In this document: positions 38,557 to 48,800 of the stretch, piece after piece
How the letters are laid out: every line of letters begins with the position of its first letter
How positions within the stretch are numbered: the first letter of the stretch is position 1
Assembly (NCBI RefSeq): GCF_003852515.1
Contig: NZ_QAJK01000012.1
Location: forward strand, 1 to 54,499
Length of the DNA stretch: 54,499 nucleotides
Direction of reading: 5' to 3'
Origin: Variovorax sp. KBW07
Lineage (GTDB): Bacteria > Pseudomonadota > Gammaproteobacteria > Burkholderiales > Burkholderiaceae_C
Program-made: the position numbers and the translations under genes
Notes under the pieces: model-generated
What the model saw: only the letters and a program-made list of their open reading frames with translations
What the model was told of the DNA's origin: nothing
Database searches by the model: none

Positions 38557-41500
38557 TCAAAACTTGCCCAGCACATTGAGGAACCACCCCTTGCTGCGAT
38601 AGCTCATGTCAGTGAGGTTGTCGGAGTAGTCGGTGAAGTTGTAGCCCACGCCCACCTTCAGGTTCTCGTTGACGTGGTAGTACGCCGCGGTAACCCAGCC
38701 GTTCTTGCGGTCCTTCAGTTCCTTGGCGCGCAGCGAGCGCCACTCGACCATCCAGTCCCAGTTGCGCACCAGCTTCCAGTCGACACGCAGCACGGCCAGT
38801 TGCGCCGAGCTCTTGAACCACGGCGCCGAGCTGTCGCGGCTGGCGCGCAGCTCGCCCAGGCGCCAGGCGTACTTGCCGCCGATGGTCCAGCGCGCGTTGA
38901 TGTCGTAGGTGGCATCGACGGCAAAGACGTGGCTGCGCTGCTGGTAGTCGATGCCGGTGCTCGACACGGTGGTGCCCAGGTTGCCGTCGAGCCCGCCGCG
39001 CGAGACCACCTGGCCCGGCGACGACAGGTCGTACAGGTAGGTGTACTTGAAGAGCAGGTTCAGCCGGTCGTCCAGCGCCGGGCGCATGGCATAGCCGAGC
39101 ATGGCTTCGGTGTACTTGGCCGCCGCCAGGCTGCCGGTGGTGCTGTCGCTGTCGGCCCAGTTGAACTTGCCGAGCCAGCGCTCGTCGTCGTTCACCTTCC
39201 AGGTGAAGGAGTTCTTCACCAGCCAGCTGGTGCGCGTCTCGGCCGTGGTGCGGTCCTTGCGGTACTCCAGGCCGCCGCTGTACTTAAGCCGTTCGCTCGA
39301 ATAGCCGGTGGTGAACGCGACGGCCTGGCGGCGCGTGGCGCCGAGCGTCTCGGCACCGACCCAGCCGTTCTCGAAGTTGACGCCGAAGGTCCAGCGCGTG
39401 TCGGGCGCGTACTGCACGCCGTAGGCATGCGTCAGGCCCGGCTGCGTGCCGGTGGCATGGCGGTGCTCGGTGAACATGGTCAGGCCGTCGCCCACGCGCG
39501 AGCGCACGCCGGTCACCAGGCTGCCGCCGCGGCCGATGAGGTTCTCGTCGGTGCGGCCGGTGTCGGCCACGTAGGTCATGTACAGGTTGGAGCGGTCGTC
39601 GTACTGGTAGTCGACACCGGCCTTGCCGGCCAGGCCGCCGTCGCCGGTCGAGACTTCACCGCGCAACGCCAGCTTGTCGGTCAGGCGGTAGCGCCCGCCC
39701 AGGCCGAGGCGGTCGTTGTCCAGCCGCGTGCCGGTGCGCCGCAGCGTTTTCTGCGCGAAGCCGTAGAGGCTCCAGCGGTCGTTGCCGGTGTATTCGAGCT
39801 GCACGGCCGCGTCGGCGCGTTCGCCCGACACCGCCTGCGTGGTGGGCAACGACGGGCTGGTGATCAGCGTGTCGCCGGTCTTGTCGTCGTAGCGCAGGCC
39901 CAGGCCCAGCTTCCAGTTGGGCGACAGGGCCAGGCCGTACTGCGCATCGACCACGCTGCTGTTGTAGCCGTCGCGTTCGTCGCGGCGGTCGACCTTCAGG
40001 CGCAGTTCGCCGTTCTCGCCCTTCTCTCCGAAGGGCACGGTGCCCGACAGGCCGACCTGCCGCGTGGCATTGCTGGCGTACTGGCCCGGCGCCGAGAAGC
40101 CGGCGTCGCGCGACTGCGCATAGGCGCTGATGCGCCCGCCGCCGCGAATATCGAAGTCGGCCAGGTCGGCCTGGCCTTCGAGCCGCCAGGCGCTCGCGTT
40201 GCCGGTGGGGCCATTGCCCAGGCGCGAACCCGAAAGGCCATTGCGCCCGCTGAAGCTGAAGCCGCCGTCGAGCGAATCGAGCTGGCTGGTGCCGGGGCCC
40301 TTGCTGCGCGCGAACTCGCCCTTGACGTAGGTGGTCTCGGTCTTGCGCAGCGTGATGTCGGCGCCCGCCAGGCGCTGGTCGCCGCCGATCTGGTCTTGCC
40401 GCGAGGCGGTCACGCCCACGCCCACGTGGTCGTTGGCCCACCACGACACGCGGCCGCCCACGGCGAGCGTGTCGAGCGAAGTGGCCATGGGCGTGTATTC
40501 GTAGTCCACCACCAGGTAGGTCGGCATGCCGGTGAAGCCGCCCGCACGCACCAGCGAGCCGTCGTCCGACAGGCTGGGCAGCGGCGCCGACAGCAGCACG
40601 CGGCCCTGCAGGTAGTCGATCTCGTAGTCGGAACTGGGCACCAGTTGCGTGCGCTTGAGCACGAAGCCCGAGTCGCGGTCGCGAATCTCCAGGGTCACGC
40701 GCTCGGCACCGCGCGTGATGTCCTGGTTGCGAAGGTAGTAGAGCGAACCGCCGGTGCCACGGAATTCTTCGCGCGCGGCCAGCGTGCCGGGCTCGGCCGC
40801 GTAGGCGTCGATCTTCAGGCGCGCTTCGCCGAACGAGGTCGACTCTTCGCCCAGGTAGCGGCCATAGAAGCCATACAGGCCACGGCTCACGCGGGTCAGC
40901 TCGGTGTCGCCGAAGTTGAGCTTGAAGTTGCCCCACATGGCCTGCGAGCGGCCGTCGTCCACGCGCAGGTAGAAGCGGCCCTGCGTGGGTGCGTCCTCGA
41001 TGGTGGTGGAGTCGTCGCCGAAGGTGCTCCACGAATCCTCGGGGTCGAAGCGGCGGAACAGCGAGGTCGGGTCCTTGCGGTCGAGGTTGCGGAACAGCTC
41101 CTTCAGCGGACGTTCCTCGGTGTCGACGCTGGCGGTCAGCGTCCAGCGGTCGTTCAGCTGGCCCTTGGCATAGCCCGCGATGCGGCCTTCGCTCCAGCCG
41201 CCACCGCCGTAGCGGTTCTTGTCGTTGGTCATGATCGCGGCCGGCCCGCTCACGCTGTTGCTGCCCACGGTCAGGTCGGCCTGGCCGACGAAGAACCAGT
41301 CGCTCTTGGGCAGCTCGAAGTCGCGGCGGTAGGCGCGCGTGGCGCCCTGCGCATCGGTGACGGCAATCTCGCCGGTCTGCACGCGGCGCGGCACCAGTTG
41401 CTGGAACACGAAGCGCCCGCTTTCGTCCACCGGCACGGCAAAGCCGAGCGCACGCACGGTCTCGCCGGGGCGGATGCTCGCGCCGCTGGCCGTCACCGTG

Positions 41501-42882
41501 CCGGCCGCCAGCGGAATGTTGGCAATGGCGATGTTGTTCTGGCCGTAGGCGCGCAGCAGTTCGCGCGCCACGTCGGGCGTGGTTGCGTCGGGCACATGGC
41601 GCTCGGCCACCGACAAAGACAGGTCGTCGGTTTCGTCGAAGCGGCCCTGGCGGTCGTACACGCGCACGCGGTAGTACAGCTTGCCGGCGGTGCCGGCGGC
41701 CAGCCGCTCGCGCAGGCCCTCGGGCACCAGCCATTCGCCGCGCAGCCCTGCATCGAGCGGCACGGTGGCCAGCAGGCGGCGCTGCATCACGTCGTTGGCG
41801 GTGAAGATGCGCAGCTCGGCCTTCGAGGTGAAGAGCAGGTAGTTGCTGTAGCCGGCAAAGCGCACGGTGTCGCCGGCCACCACGGTGGTGGGCCATGCGG
41901 AGGCGCTCAGGCGGCGCGGCTGCGACAGGTTGTCGTACTGCAGGCGCAGCTGGTTGCGCTCCAGCTGCACGTCGACGCAGCGCTGGCGGTCGGCGCTGGT
42001 GGTGCCTTCGCCCGCCACGGTCGATGGGCTCTTGCCGTCCGGCGTGAGCAGCTGGCCATCGACGCTCAGGCGCAGCGGCGCATCGTCGGTGCCGATGGCG
42101 GTAAAGGTACGGCAGATGCCGGGGTCGGCTGCCGGCGCGGGCGCCGCCACGGCCACCGGCGCATCGCGCCAGTACACGCGCACTTCGACGCGGCGGTTGG
42201 CGGCCCAGTTGGCGGGGTCGGTGGCCGGCGTGGCCACGGGCACGTCGGGGCCGCGCGAGGTGGCCGCCGCAGCGCCTTCGGGCAGGCCCAGGCGCTGCGT
42301 GAGGTAGCGCCCGACCTGCTGCGCGCGGGCCAGGCCCAGCGCGTGGTTGTCGGCAAAGCGCTCGCGCGACTTCGCGCTCAGGGCCTGCGTGTCGGTGTGG
42401 CCGACGATCTCGAAGCGCAGGCCGTCGTGGCCCTTCACCTGGTCGGCGATGCGGTCGAGCTGCGCGCGGTCGGACGGCACCAGGCCGTCCGCGCCCAACG
42501 CGAAATGCGGCGTGCCGGTGTCGCTGCGTTCGACCGGTGCTGCGGGTGCCGCGGTGGCCGCTGCCGACGCGGTGGCTGCCGCCACGGGTTCGCGCGCGTC
42601 GCCCAGCACGAAGGTGGCCTTGGGCAGCTCGCGCTCGCCGCTGCGCGGCAGGTGCCGTGCGCCGTCGAGTTCCACGGCACGCGGGTCGGCCGCGGCATGC
42701 TCGAGCATGCGGCCGCGCACGGCGGTCTCCTGCGCGAAGGCAAACCCCATGCTCATGCAGGCGGCGGTGACGGCGCCCGCAAGGGCCATGCGCTTTGGAA
42801 GCTGTCTTCTTCTCATGTCGGCTCGCTGGAACGGGTTCGGTGCGGTGGGTCGGGTCATGGCTGCATTCATGGCTGCGGTCAT
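38557..42882 (-). CDS. OmpA-domain outer-membrane beta-barrel protein, partner of the SdrD-B/DUF11 protein
   Basis: A 1441-residue exported protein. The signal segment RMALAGAVTAACMSMGFAFA ends near residue 50. An OmpA-like peptidoglycan-binding region follows at about 120-250 (FEIVGHTDTQALSAKSRERFADNHALGLARAQQVGRYLTQRL, NRRVEVRVYW). Then comes a beta-sandwich region with prealbumin-like repeats (ASIRPGETVRALGFAVPVDESGRFVFQQLVP). The last roughly 900 residues are barrel-type strands (RLKVDRRDERDGYNSSVVDAQYG, LGLGGRYRLTDKLALRGEVS) ending in GWFLNVLGKF with terminal phenylalanine. The start at 42882 overlaps the upstream stop (ATGA); in-frame ATGs at 42870, 42858 and 42816 are alternatives. It probably anchors, or provides an outer-membrane channel for, the upstream protein; that role is inference. 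Confidence 0.82.
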   Translation of the reverse strand: MTAAMNAAMTRPTAPNPFQRADMRRRQLPKRMALAGAVTAACMSMGFAFAQETAVRGRMLEHAAADPRAVELDGARHLPRSGERELPKATFVLGDAREPVAAATASAAATAAPAAPVERSDTGTPHFALGADGLVPSDRAQLDRIADQVKGHDGLRFEIVGHTDTQALSAKSRERFADNHALGLARAQQVGRYLTQRLGLPEGAAAATSRGPDVPVATPATDPANWAANRRVEVRVYWRDAPVAVAAPAPAADPGICRTFTAIGTDDAPLRLSVDGQLLTPDGKSPSTVAGEGTTSADRQRCVDVQLERNQLRLQYDNLSQPRRLSASAWPTTVVAGDTVRFAGYSNYLLFTSKAELRIFTANDVMQRRLLATVPLDAGLRGEWLVPEGLRERLAAGTAGKLYYRVRVYDRQGRFDETDDLSLSVAERHVPDATTPDVARELLRAYGQNNIAIANIPLAAGTVTASGASIRPGETVRALGFAVPVDESGRFVFQQLVPRRVQTGEIAVTDAQGATRAYRRDFELPKSDWFFVGQADLTVGSNSVSGPAAIMTNDKNRYGGGGWSEGRIAGYAKGQLNDRWTLTASVDTEERPLKELFRNLDRKDPTSLFRRFDPEDSWSTFGDDSTTIEDAPTQGRFYLRVDDGRSQAMWGNFKLNFGDTELTRVSRGLYGFYGRYLGEESTSFGEARLKIDAYAAEPGTLAAREEFRGTGGSLYYLRNQDITRGAERVTLEIRDRDSGFVLKRTQLVPSSDYEIDYLQGRVLLSAPLPSLSDDGSLVRAGGFTGMPTYLVVDYEYTPMATSLDTLAVGGRVSWWANDHVGVGVTASRQDQIGGDQRLAGADITLRKTETTYVKGEFARSKGPGTSQLDSLDGGFSFSGRNGLSGSRLGNGPTGNASAWRLEGQADLADFDIRGGGRISAYAQSRDAGFSAPGQYASNATRQVGLSGTVPFGEKGENGELRLKVDRRDERDGYNSSVVDAQYGLALSPNWKLGLGLRYDDKTGDTLITSPSLPTTQAVSGERADAAVQLEYTGNDRWSLYGFAQKTLRRTGTRLDNDRLGLGGRYRLTDKLALRGEVSTGDGGLAGKAGVDYQYDDRSNLYMTYVADTGRTDENLIGRGGSLVTGVRSRVGDGLTMFTEHRHATGTQPGLTHAYGVQYAPDTRWTFGVNFENGWVGAETLGATRRQAVAFTTGYSSERLKYSGGLEYRKDRTTAETRTSWLVKNSFTWKVNDDERWLGKFNWADSDSTTGSLAAAKYTEAMLGYAMRPALDDRLNLLFKYTYLYDLSSPGQVVSRGGLDGNLGTTVSSTGIDYQQRSHVFAVDATYDINARWTIGGKYAWRLGELRASRDSSAPWFKSSAQLAVLRVDWKLVRNWDWMVEWRSLRAKELKDRKNGWVTAAYYHVNENLKVGVGYNFTDYSDNLTDMSYRSKGWFLNVLGKF

Positions 42883-45800
42883 GGCTTCGAGGAGGCGGCG
42901 GTGGCGGGCACCAGCTCGACCTCGATGTCCAGGTTGAAGAGCGGCGCTTCCTTGCGGTCCGCGCGTTGCTCGCCCAGCTGCTTCCAGCGCGACAGCACGG
43001 CGGCCTTCACCGCGTCGACGCGCTGGCGGCCCAGTGCCTCGGCCTCGCCGGGCGCTGCCCGGTAGGCCAGGCGCAGCACCGAGGTCTTCTCGGCCAGCAC
43101 GGTGACGGTGCGGTCGAGCTCGGGCACGAAGCCGGCGCGCAGCGCGGCGCTGCCGTCGTCGAAGGCCGCGCCCTGCAGCGCGAGCCGCACCACGCGGTGC
43201 ACGGTGGCGCCGAAGTTGACCTTCAGCACCTTGCCGCGCGTGGCGCGCTCGGCCGCCGGGTTCTCGCTGGTCGTGCGATAGCCCGAAGGCAGCGTGCGCT
43301 CGTCGAGCTTCAGCACCAGGTTGCTGCCGGTGCCGTCCTTCGGAATGGCGGCGCAGGCGATGTGGTAGCGGCCTTCGGCGTCGGTGGTCACCAGCACGCC
43401 GTTGACGGTGGCGATGCGCACGTTCGCGATGCCGGGCTCGCCCTCGTCCTGGTAGCCGTTGGCGTTCTTGTCGTCGTAGACCTTGCCGATCACGTCGGTG
43501 CAATCGAACAGCGCATCGGGCACCACGCGCACGGTGGCGGTGGCCAGGTTCGACAGCACGCGGCCACCCACGCCCTGCGTGGCGATGACCTGGTTGACGA
43601 ACTCGCCCTCGCCCACGCCGACCCCCACGCCCGCGACCATCAGGTATTCCTTGGTCTCGTTGGGCGCGAAGTTCTGGCCGGGCACCACCAGCTGGCGTCC
43701 GTTGACCTGCGGCACCACCGGCAGCGCGACGCCGCCCGGCAAAGTGCGCACGCTCAGCGAGCCCTGCACGTAGCGGAAGCCCGGTGGCAGCGTGTCCACC
43801 ACGGCCACGCCCGGCACGGGGTTGCCGCGCGTGTTGCGCGCCGTGATGCGGTACGGCAGCAGCTCGCCCTTCTTCACGGTGAGCTTCGACGTGGTCTTGC
43901 GCAGCTCGATGAGCGTGGCGTCCGACGGGTCGAGCGGGATGTTGTTGGCCACCACGTGCTGGCCGCCGCCGCCCGGCATCATGAACATCAGGTAGTAGCC
44001 GGCGCCGGGCACCAGGGCCGCGCCCGGGCTCACCACGCAGGGGTTGGTCTGCGCGGGTGCCGGTCCGTTGGCGGGCGGCGAGCACGACTGCGTGCCGAGC
44101 GCGCCCACGGCGGCCGGGTAGATCGACGACGGCAGGTAGTTGCCAGGCGGCGTGATCGCCAGGCGGTACTCGCCGGCCGGTGCGCCCGGCAGCACGAAGA
44201 AGTCGTAGTAGCCACCGGGGCCGGTGGTGTAGCTGTCGCGTCCGTCGAACAGGTGCTGCGCCGGATCGAAGCCGGGCGGGCCCACCAGGCGCACCACGGC
44301 GCCGGGCACGGGCGTGCCGCTCACGCTGTCGTACACCACGCCACCCGGGTCGTACGGCAGGTCTTGCTTCTGCACGTTGGCACCGGGGTTCACGCGCACC
44401 TTGATGGTGAAGCGCGGGTCGCTGGCCGGCGGCGTCGGGTACGGGCCGTTGGCGCCGTTCTGCGATGCATCGGTCGGCCACACGCCACCGACCAGGCGGC
44501 CGTCGGGCGAGCGGAAGCGCACGCGGTATTCGCCGGGCGTGAGGTCGCCGAAGCGGTAGCTGCCGTCGGCGCCGGTGGTCACGCTGTAGAGCACGGTGGT
44601 CGCCGTTTCGGCGCAGGCGTAGCCGCCGTCGCCGCAGCGCAGCAGCTCGACGGTCCAGCCTTCACCGCCGCCCTCGCCGCTTTCGCGGCCGCGGTTGTGG
44701 TTCTGGTCGAACCACACGGTGCCGGTCAGCGACGCGGGCTGGTTGCTGTGCTCGTTGAAGTCGTAGCCCGTGCCGTTGGCGTTCAGCGAAGTGAAGGTCA
44801 CCTGGATCTGGTTCGGCCCACGCGCGGTGCCGCCCAGCGTGCCCGGCACGGCAATGCCTTCGTCGTAGCCCGCGGGCTGCGTCTCGGTGATGGTGTAGCC
44901 ACCGGGGCCGGGTAATGGCAGGCCCGGCAGGTCGTAGCGGCCGTCGGAGCCGGTGACGGCGGTGCGCGTCACGGGCTGGCCCGCGGCGTCGGTGCCGGTC
45001 AGCGTGATGGTCACGCCGGCAATCGGCAAGTCCTGCGGCTCGCGCGTGCCGTTGCGGTTGGCGTCGTTGTAGACGGTGCCCGCCAGCGAAGCGCCGCGCT
45101 CGCCGAAGTTGTAGTTGTCGCCGTTGCCGCCGCGGTAGGCGATGGCGCTGATGACGTCATTGCCCAGCGTGCCGCTGGCCACTCCGTCGAGCGTGCCCAC
45201 GGCGTCCAGGCCGTCGGCGTACGTCACGGGTTGCGTCTCGCGCACGGTGTAGCCCGCGGCGTCGGCCGGCAGCAGGCCGGTGAAGACGTAGCGGCCGTTG
45301 GCGTCGGTCACCACGGTGGTGTTGACCGGCAGGCCACCCGAGGTGCGGCCGGTGAGCGTCAGCGTGACGCCCGCGATGCCGGTCTCGCTCGCCTGGCGGA
45401 TGCCGTCGTTGTTGGCGTCGACGTACACCCAGCCCGCGATCTGCCCACCGCGCTCGCCGAAGTTGTAGTCGATGCCGGCTTCTTCCGACACCAGCGCGAG
45501 CCCGCCGAAACGGTCGTTCACGGTGCCCGGGTTGGCGGTGCCGCGCGGCGCGCCGCCCACGGTGCCGAGCGACTCTGGGCCGTCGGCCATGCCGGCGGGT
45601 TGCGTCTCGTCGATCTGGTAGGTGCCCGGGGGCAGCGTGTCGACCAGGTAGCGGCCGTCGGCTGCCGTCTGCACGGTGCGATCGACGGCGTTGCCCAGGA
45701 AGTCGGTGCCGGTCACGCGCACGGTGGTGCCGCCGAGGCCGGGCTCGCCGGGGTCGCGGGTGCCGTTGGACGGCGCCACGTCGGCATACACGTAGCCCGA

Positions 45801-48800
45801 CAGGCTGGCCGGCCGCACGGCCGCGAAGTTGTTGGCGGTCGAACCCGCGCCGGCGACGCCGAGCACGATGTTCTGGATGACGTTGGCGGTCGAGCCGTTG
45901 GGCCCGTTGGTCACGCCATTGCCCGACGTGGGCACCGAGCCCGGCGTGCTGCCCGCGCCGCTCACGGTGCCGGCCTTGGTGATGCCGGGCTCGTAGCCCT
46001 GCGGCCGCGTCTCGGTCACGGTGTAGGTGCCCGGTGCGAGGTTCAGGAAGCTGTAGTCGCCATTGCCGCCGGTGGTGGTGGTGCGCGTCACCTGCTGGCC
46101 GTTGATGTCGGTGCCCGTGAGCGTGATCGTCACGCCGGCCAGGCCGGGCTCGACGCCCACCGCGCCCTGCGCGCCATTGCCGTCGCGGTCGTAGTACACG
46201 CGGCCCGAGATGCCGCTGGGCAGCAGTTCGCCGAAGTAGTAATCGCCTTGCGTCAGCGGCACGTTGGTGCCGGACACGGTCACGCCCGTGATGCTGTTGC
46301 CGTCGGCCTGCGCCGTGCCGGGGTGGCCGTTGGCATTGGCCTTGCCGGGCGCGTAGTTGGCCGGCTGCGTCTCGGTGATGGTGTAGCCGCCCGCTCCCGA
46401 TGGAGGCACGTTGCGGAACTCGTAGCTGCCCGCGGGGCCCGTGGGCGTGGCAAGGATGTTCACCGGGTTGCCCGCGGCGTCGGTGCCGGTCAGGCGCAGC
46501 TCCACGTTCGGAATGCCCGTGTCGCCGGCCTGCGGAATGCCGTCGTTGTTGCCGTCCACGAACACGCGCACCGGAATGCGGGTGAGCAGTTCGCCGAAGT
46601 CGTAGCCGGTGGCGTTGACGTTCGATTTCAGCGCAATGGCGCTCACCACGTCATTGCCCGCGGTGCCGCCTGCCGTGCCGGCCGCGTCGCTGCCATCGGC
46701 AAAGGCCGCGGGCTGCGTCTCGGTCAGCGTGTAGTTGCCGGGCGTGAGGCTATTGAAAGCGTAGTTGCCCGTGCCGCTCGCGCTGGTGGTGGTCAGGCTC
46801 ACCGGATTGCCGAACATGTCGGTGCCGGTGAGCGTGACGGTCACGCCCGCGATGCCGGGGTCGCCCGCGCTGGCGGTGCCGTTGTAGTCGGCGTCCTGGT
46901 ACACGCGGCCGGCCAGGCTGGAAGCACGCACTTCGCCGAAGTTGTTCGACGTCGAGCTGCCGCCAAGGCCCAGCACGATGTTGTTGATGTTGTTGGCGTT
47001 CGAGCCGTTCGGCCCGTTCGAGGTGCCTGGCGGCACGGTGCCGGGCGTGCTGCCCGGGCCGGCGACGGTGCCGGCCTTGGTGATGCCGGGCAGGTAGGCC
47101 GTGGGCTGTACCTCGGCCACGCTGTAGGTGCCGGCGGGCACGGTGAAGCCCCAGTTGCCGTTGCTGTCCGTGGTGGTCGTCATCGAGACGGCGTTGCCCA
47201 GGCTGTCGGTGCCGGTCAGGTTCAGGGTGACGCCGCCGATGCCGGGCTCGCCGCCGTCGAGCACGCCGTTGCCGTTCGTGTCTTCGTACACGCGGCCCGA
47301 CAGCGCGCTGTTCTGCACGGTGATGCTGCCGTTGTTGAAGTTGTTGCCGCCGTTCGGGTCGGCACCGCCGTTGGTGTCGCCCGAGCCGGTGGTGACGATG
47401 TGCGCGCGGTTGGTGATCACCGTGCCGTTGGCCGGTGTCGCGCCGCTGAAGCGCACGGGGATGCGCACGGTGGCCGTGCCGTTGGCGGGCATCGACGCGA
47501 TGGCGCAGCTCACGGCATTGCCGCCGGCCACGCCGGTGCAGGTGGGCGCGACGGGCGTGAAAGTGCCGCCGGTCACGGTGAACACCGGCGTGCCGGCCAG
47601 CACCAGCGAGGCGGGCAGCGTGTCGGTGAAGCTGGTGGTCTCGGCGCTGTCGGGGCCGTTGTTCTGCACCTGCACCAGCCAGTCGAAGCCCTGGCTGCTC
47701 GACACCGTGGCGAGTGGCGTATTGGTGCCCGTGGACACGGCGGTCTTGGAGAGCACCTGCACGTCGGCCTTGAAGCGGAACGTGGTGTTCTCGGCCACCG
47801 TGTTGTTGGCCTGCACGATGTCGAAGGCATTGCGCGCGGCGTCGACGAAATCGACCTTGGCGTTGTTCTGGAAAGTGCCGCGCGACACGCCGCGCAGCAC
47901 CACGCGGAACTGCAGCGTGCTGGTCTCGCCGGTGGAGGTGGAGCCCGCGCCGCCCAGCGTCGGGATGGTGAACACGATCTGGCCGCCGGCGGAGCCGATG
48001 GCCGCGCCGGCGGCCAGCGCGAAGGTGGTGCCCGCCGGTGCATTCGACGGGAGCGCCACCGACACCAGCGTGGGCGGGGCCTCGCCGTTCGGGCCGGGCA
48101 GCGGGAGCGTGTCGACCATGCGCACGTCTTCCGCCGTCGAGGCGCTGTTGTTCGACACCGTGATGGTGTAGCCCACGTCGTCGCCCACGTTCACCGGGTC
48201 CGCGTCGTCGAGCTTGGTGACCACCAGGTCGTACGCCGGCGCGGTGACGGTCACCTGTGCGGTGGCGTTGTTGTTGGTCGAGTTGGTCTCTGGCGTTGCC
48301 GTGGAAACCTGTGCGGCATTGGTTACCGTGGAGCCGTTCAGCACGTACAGCGGCCGCACGCGCACCGTGACGGTCTGCTGCACGTTGCGGTCCAGCGAGG
48401 TCCATGCGCACGCGAGCTGGTTGTTGGTGGTGCCGGTGCCCGTGGGCTGCGTGGTGTTCGGCACCGTGGTGCAACTGCCGCCGCCCGAGGCAGTGGCCGA
48501 GATGAACATCAGGTTGGCCGGCAGCGTGTCGACCACGCGCACGTCGTAGGCGCGGCTGAGGCTGCCCTGCTGCAGGCTCTGGTTGCGCACGGTGAGCGTG
48601 TAGCTGAGCAGTTGGCCGACCGGAATCGAAGCGGGGCTGGCCGTCTTGGTGACGACCACGTCGCTGCGTGCGACGAGGTAGGCGGTGGCTTCGCCATCGT
48701 TGTTCGCCAGGTTCGGATCGGCCGGCGTCGTCGCGAGGGCGTTGGCCTTGTTGTCGATCTCGAAGCCGTGGTCGGTGGCCGAGCGGCCGTTGCCGTAGTG

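Noticed and set aside
38473-43065. Plus-strand open frame of 1530 codons opposite the barrel gene
   Set aside because: Shadow of the minus-strand OmpA-barrel gene; composition implausible for a protein.
42883-44481. Upstream extension of the OmpA-barrel frame
   Set aside because: Lies wholly within the upstream giant gene in another frame; the ATGA overlap at 42879-42882 gives the natural start.
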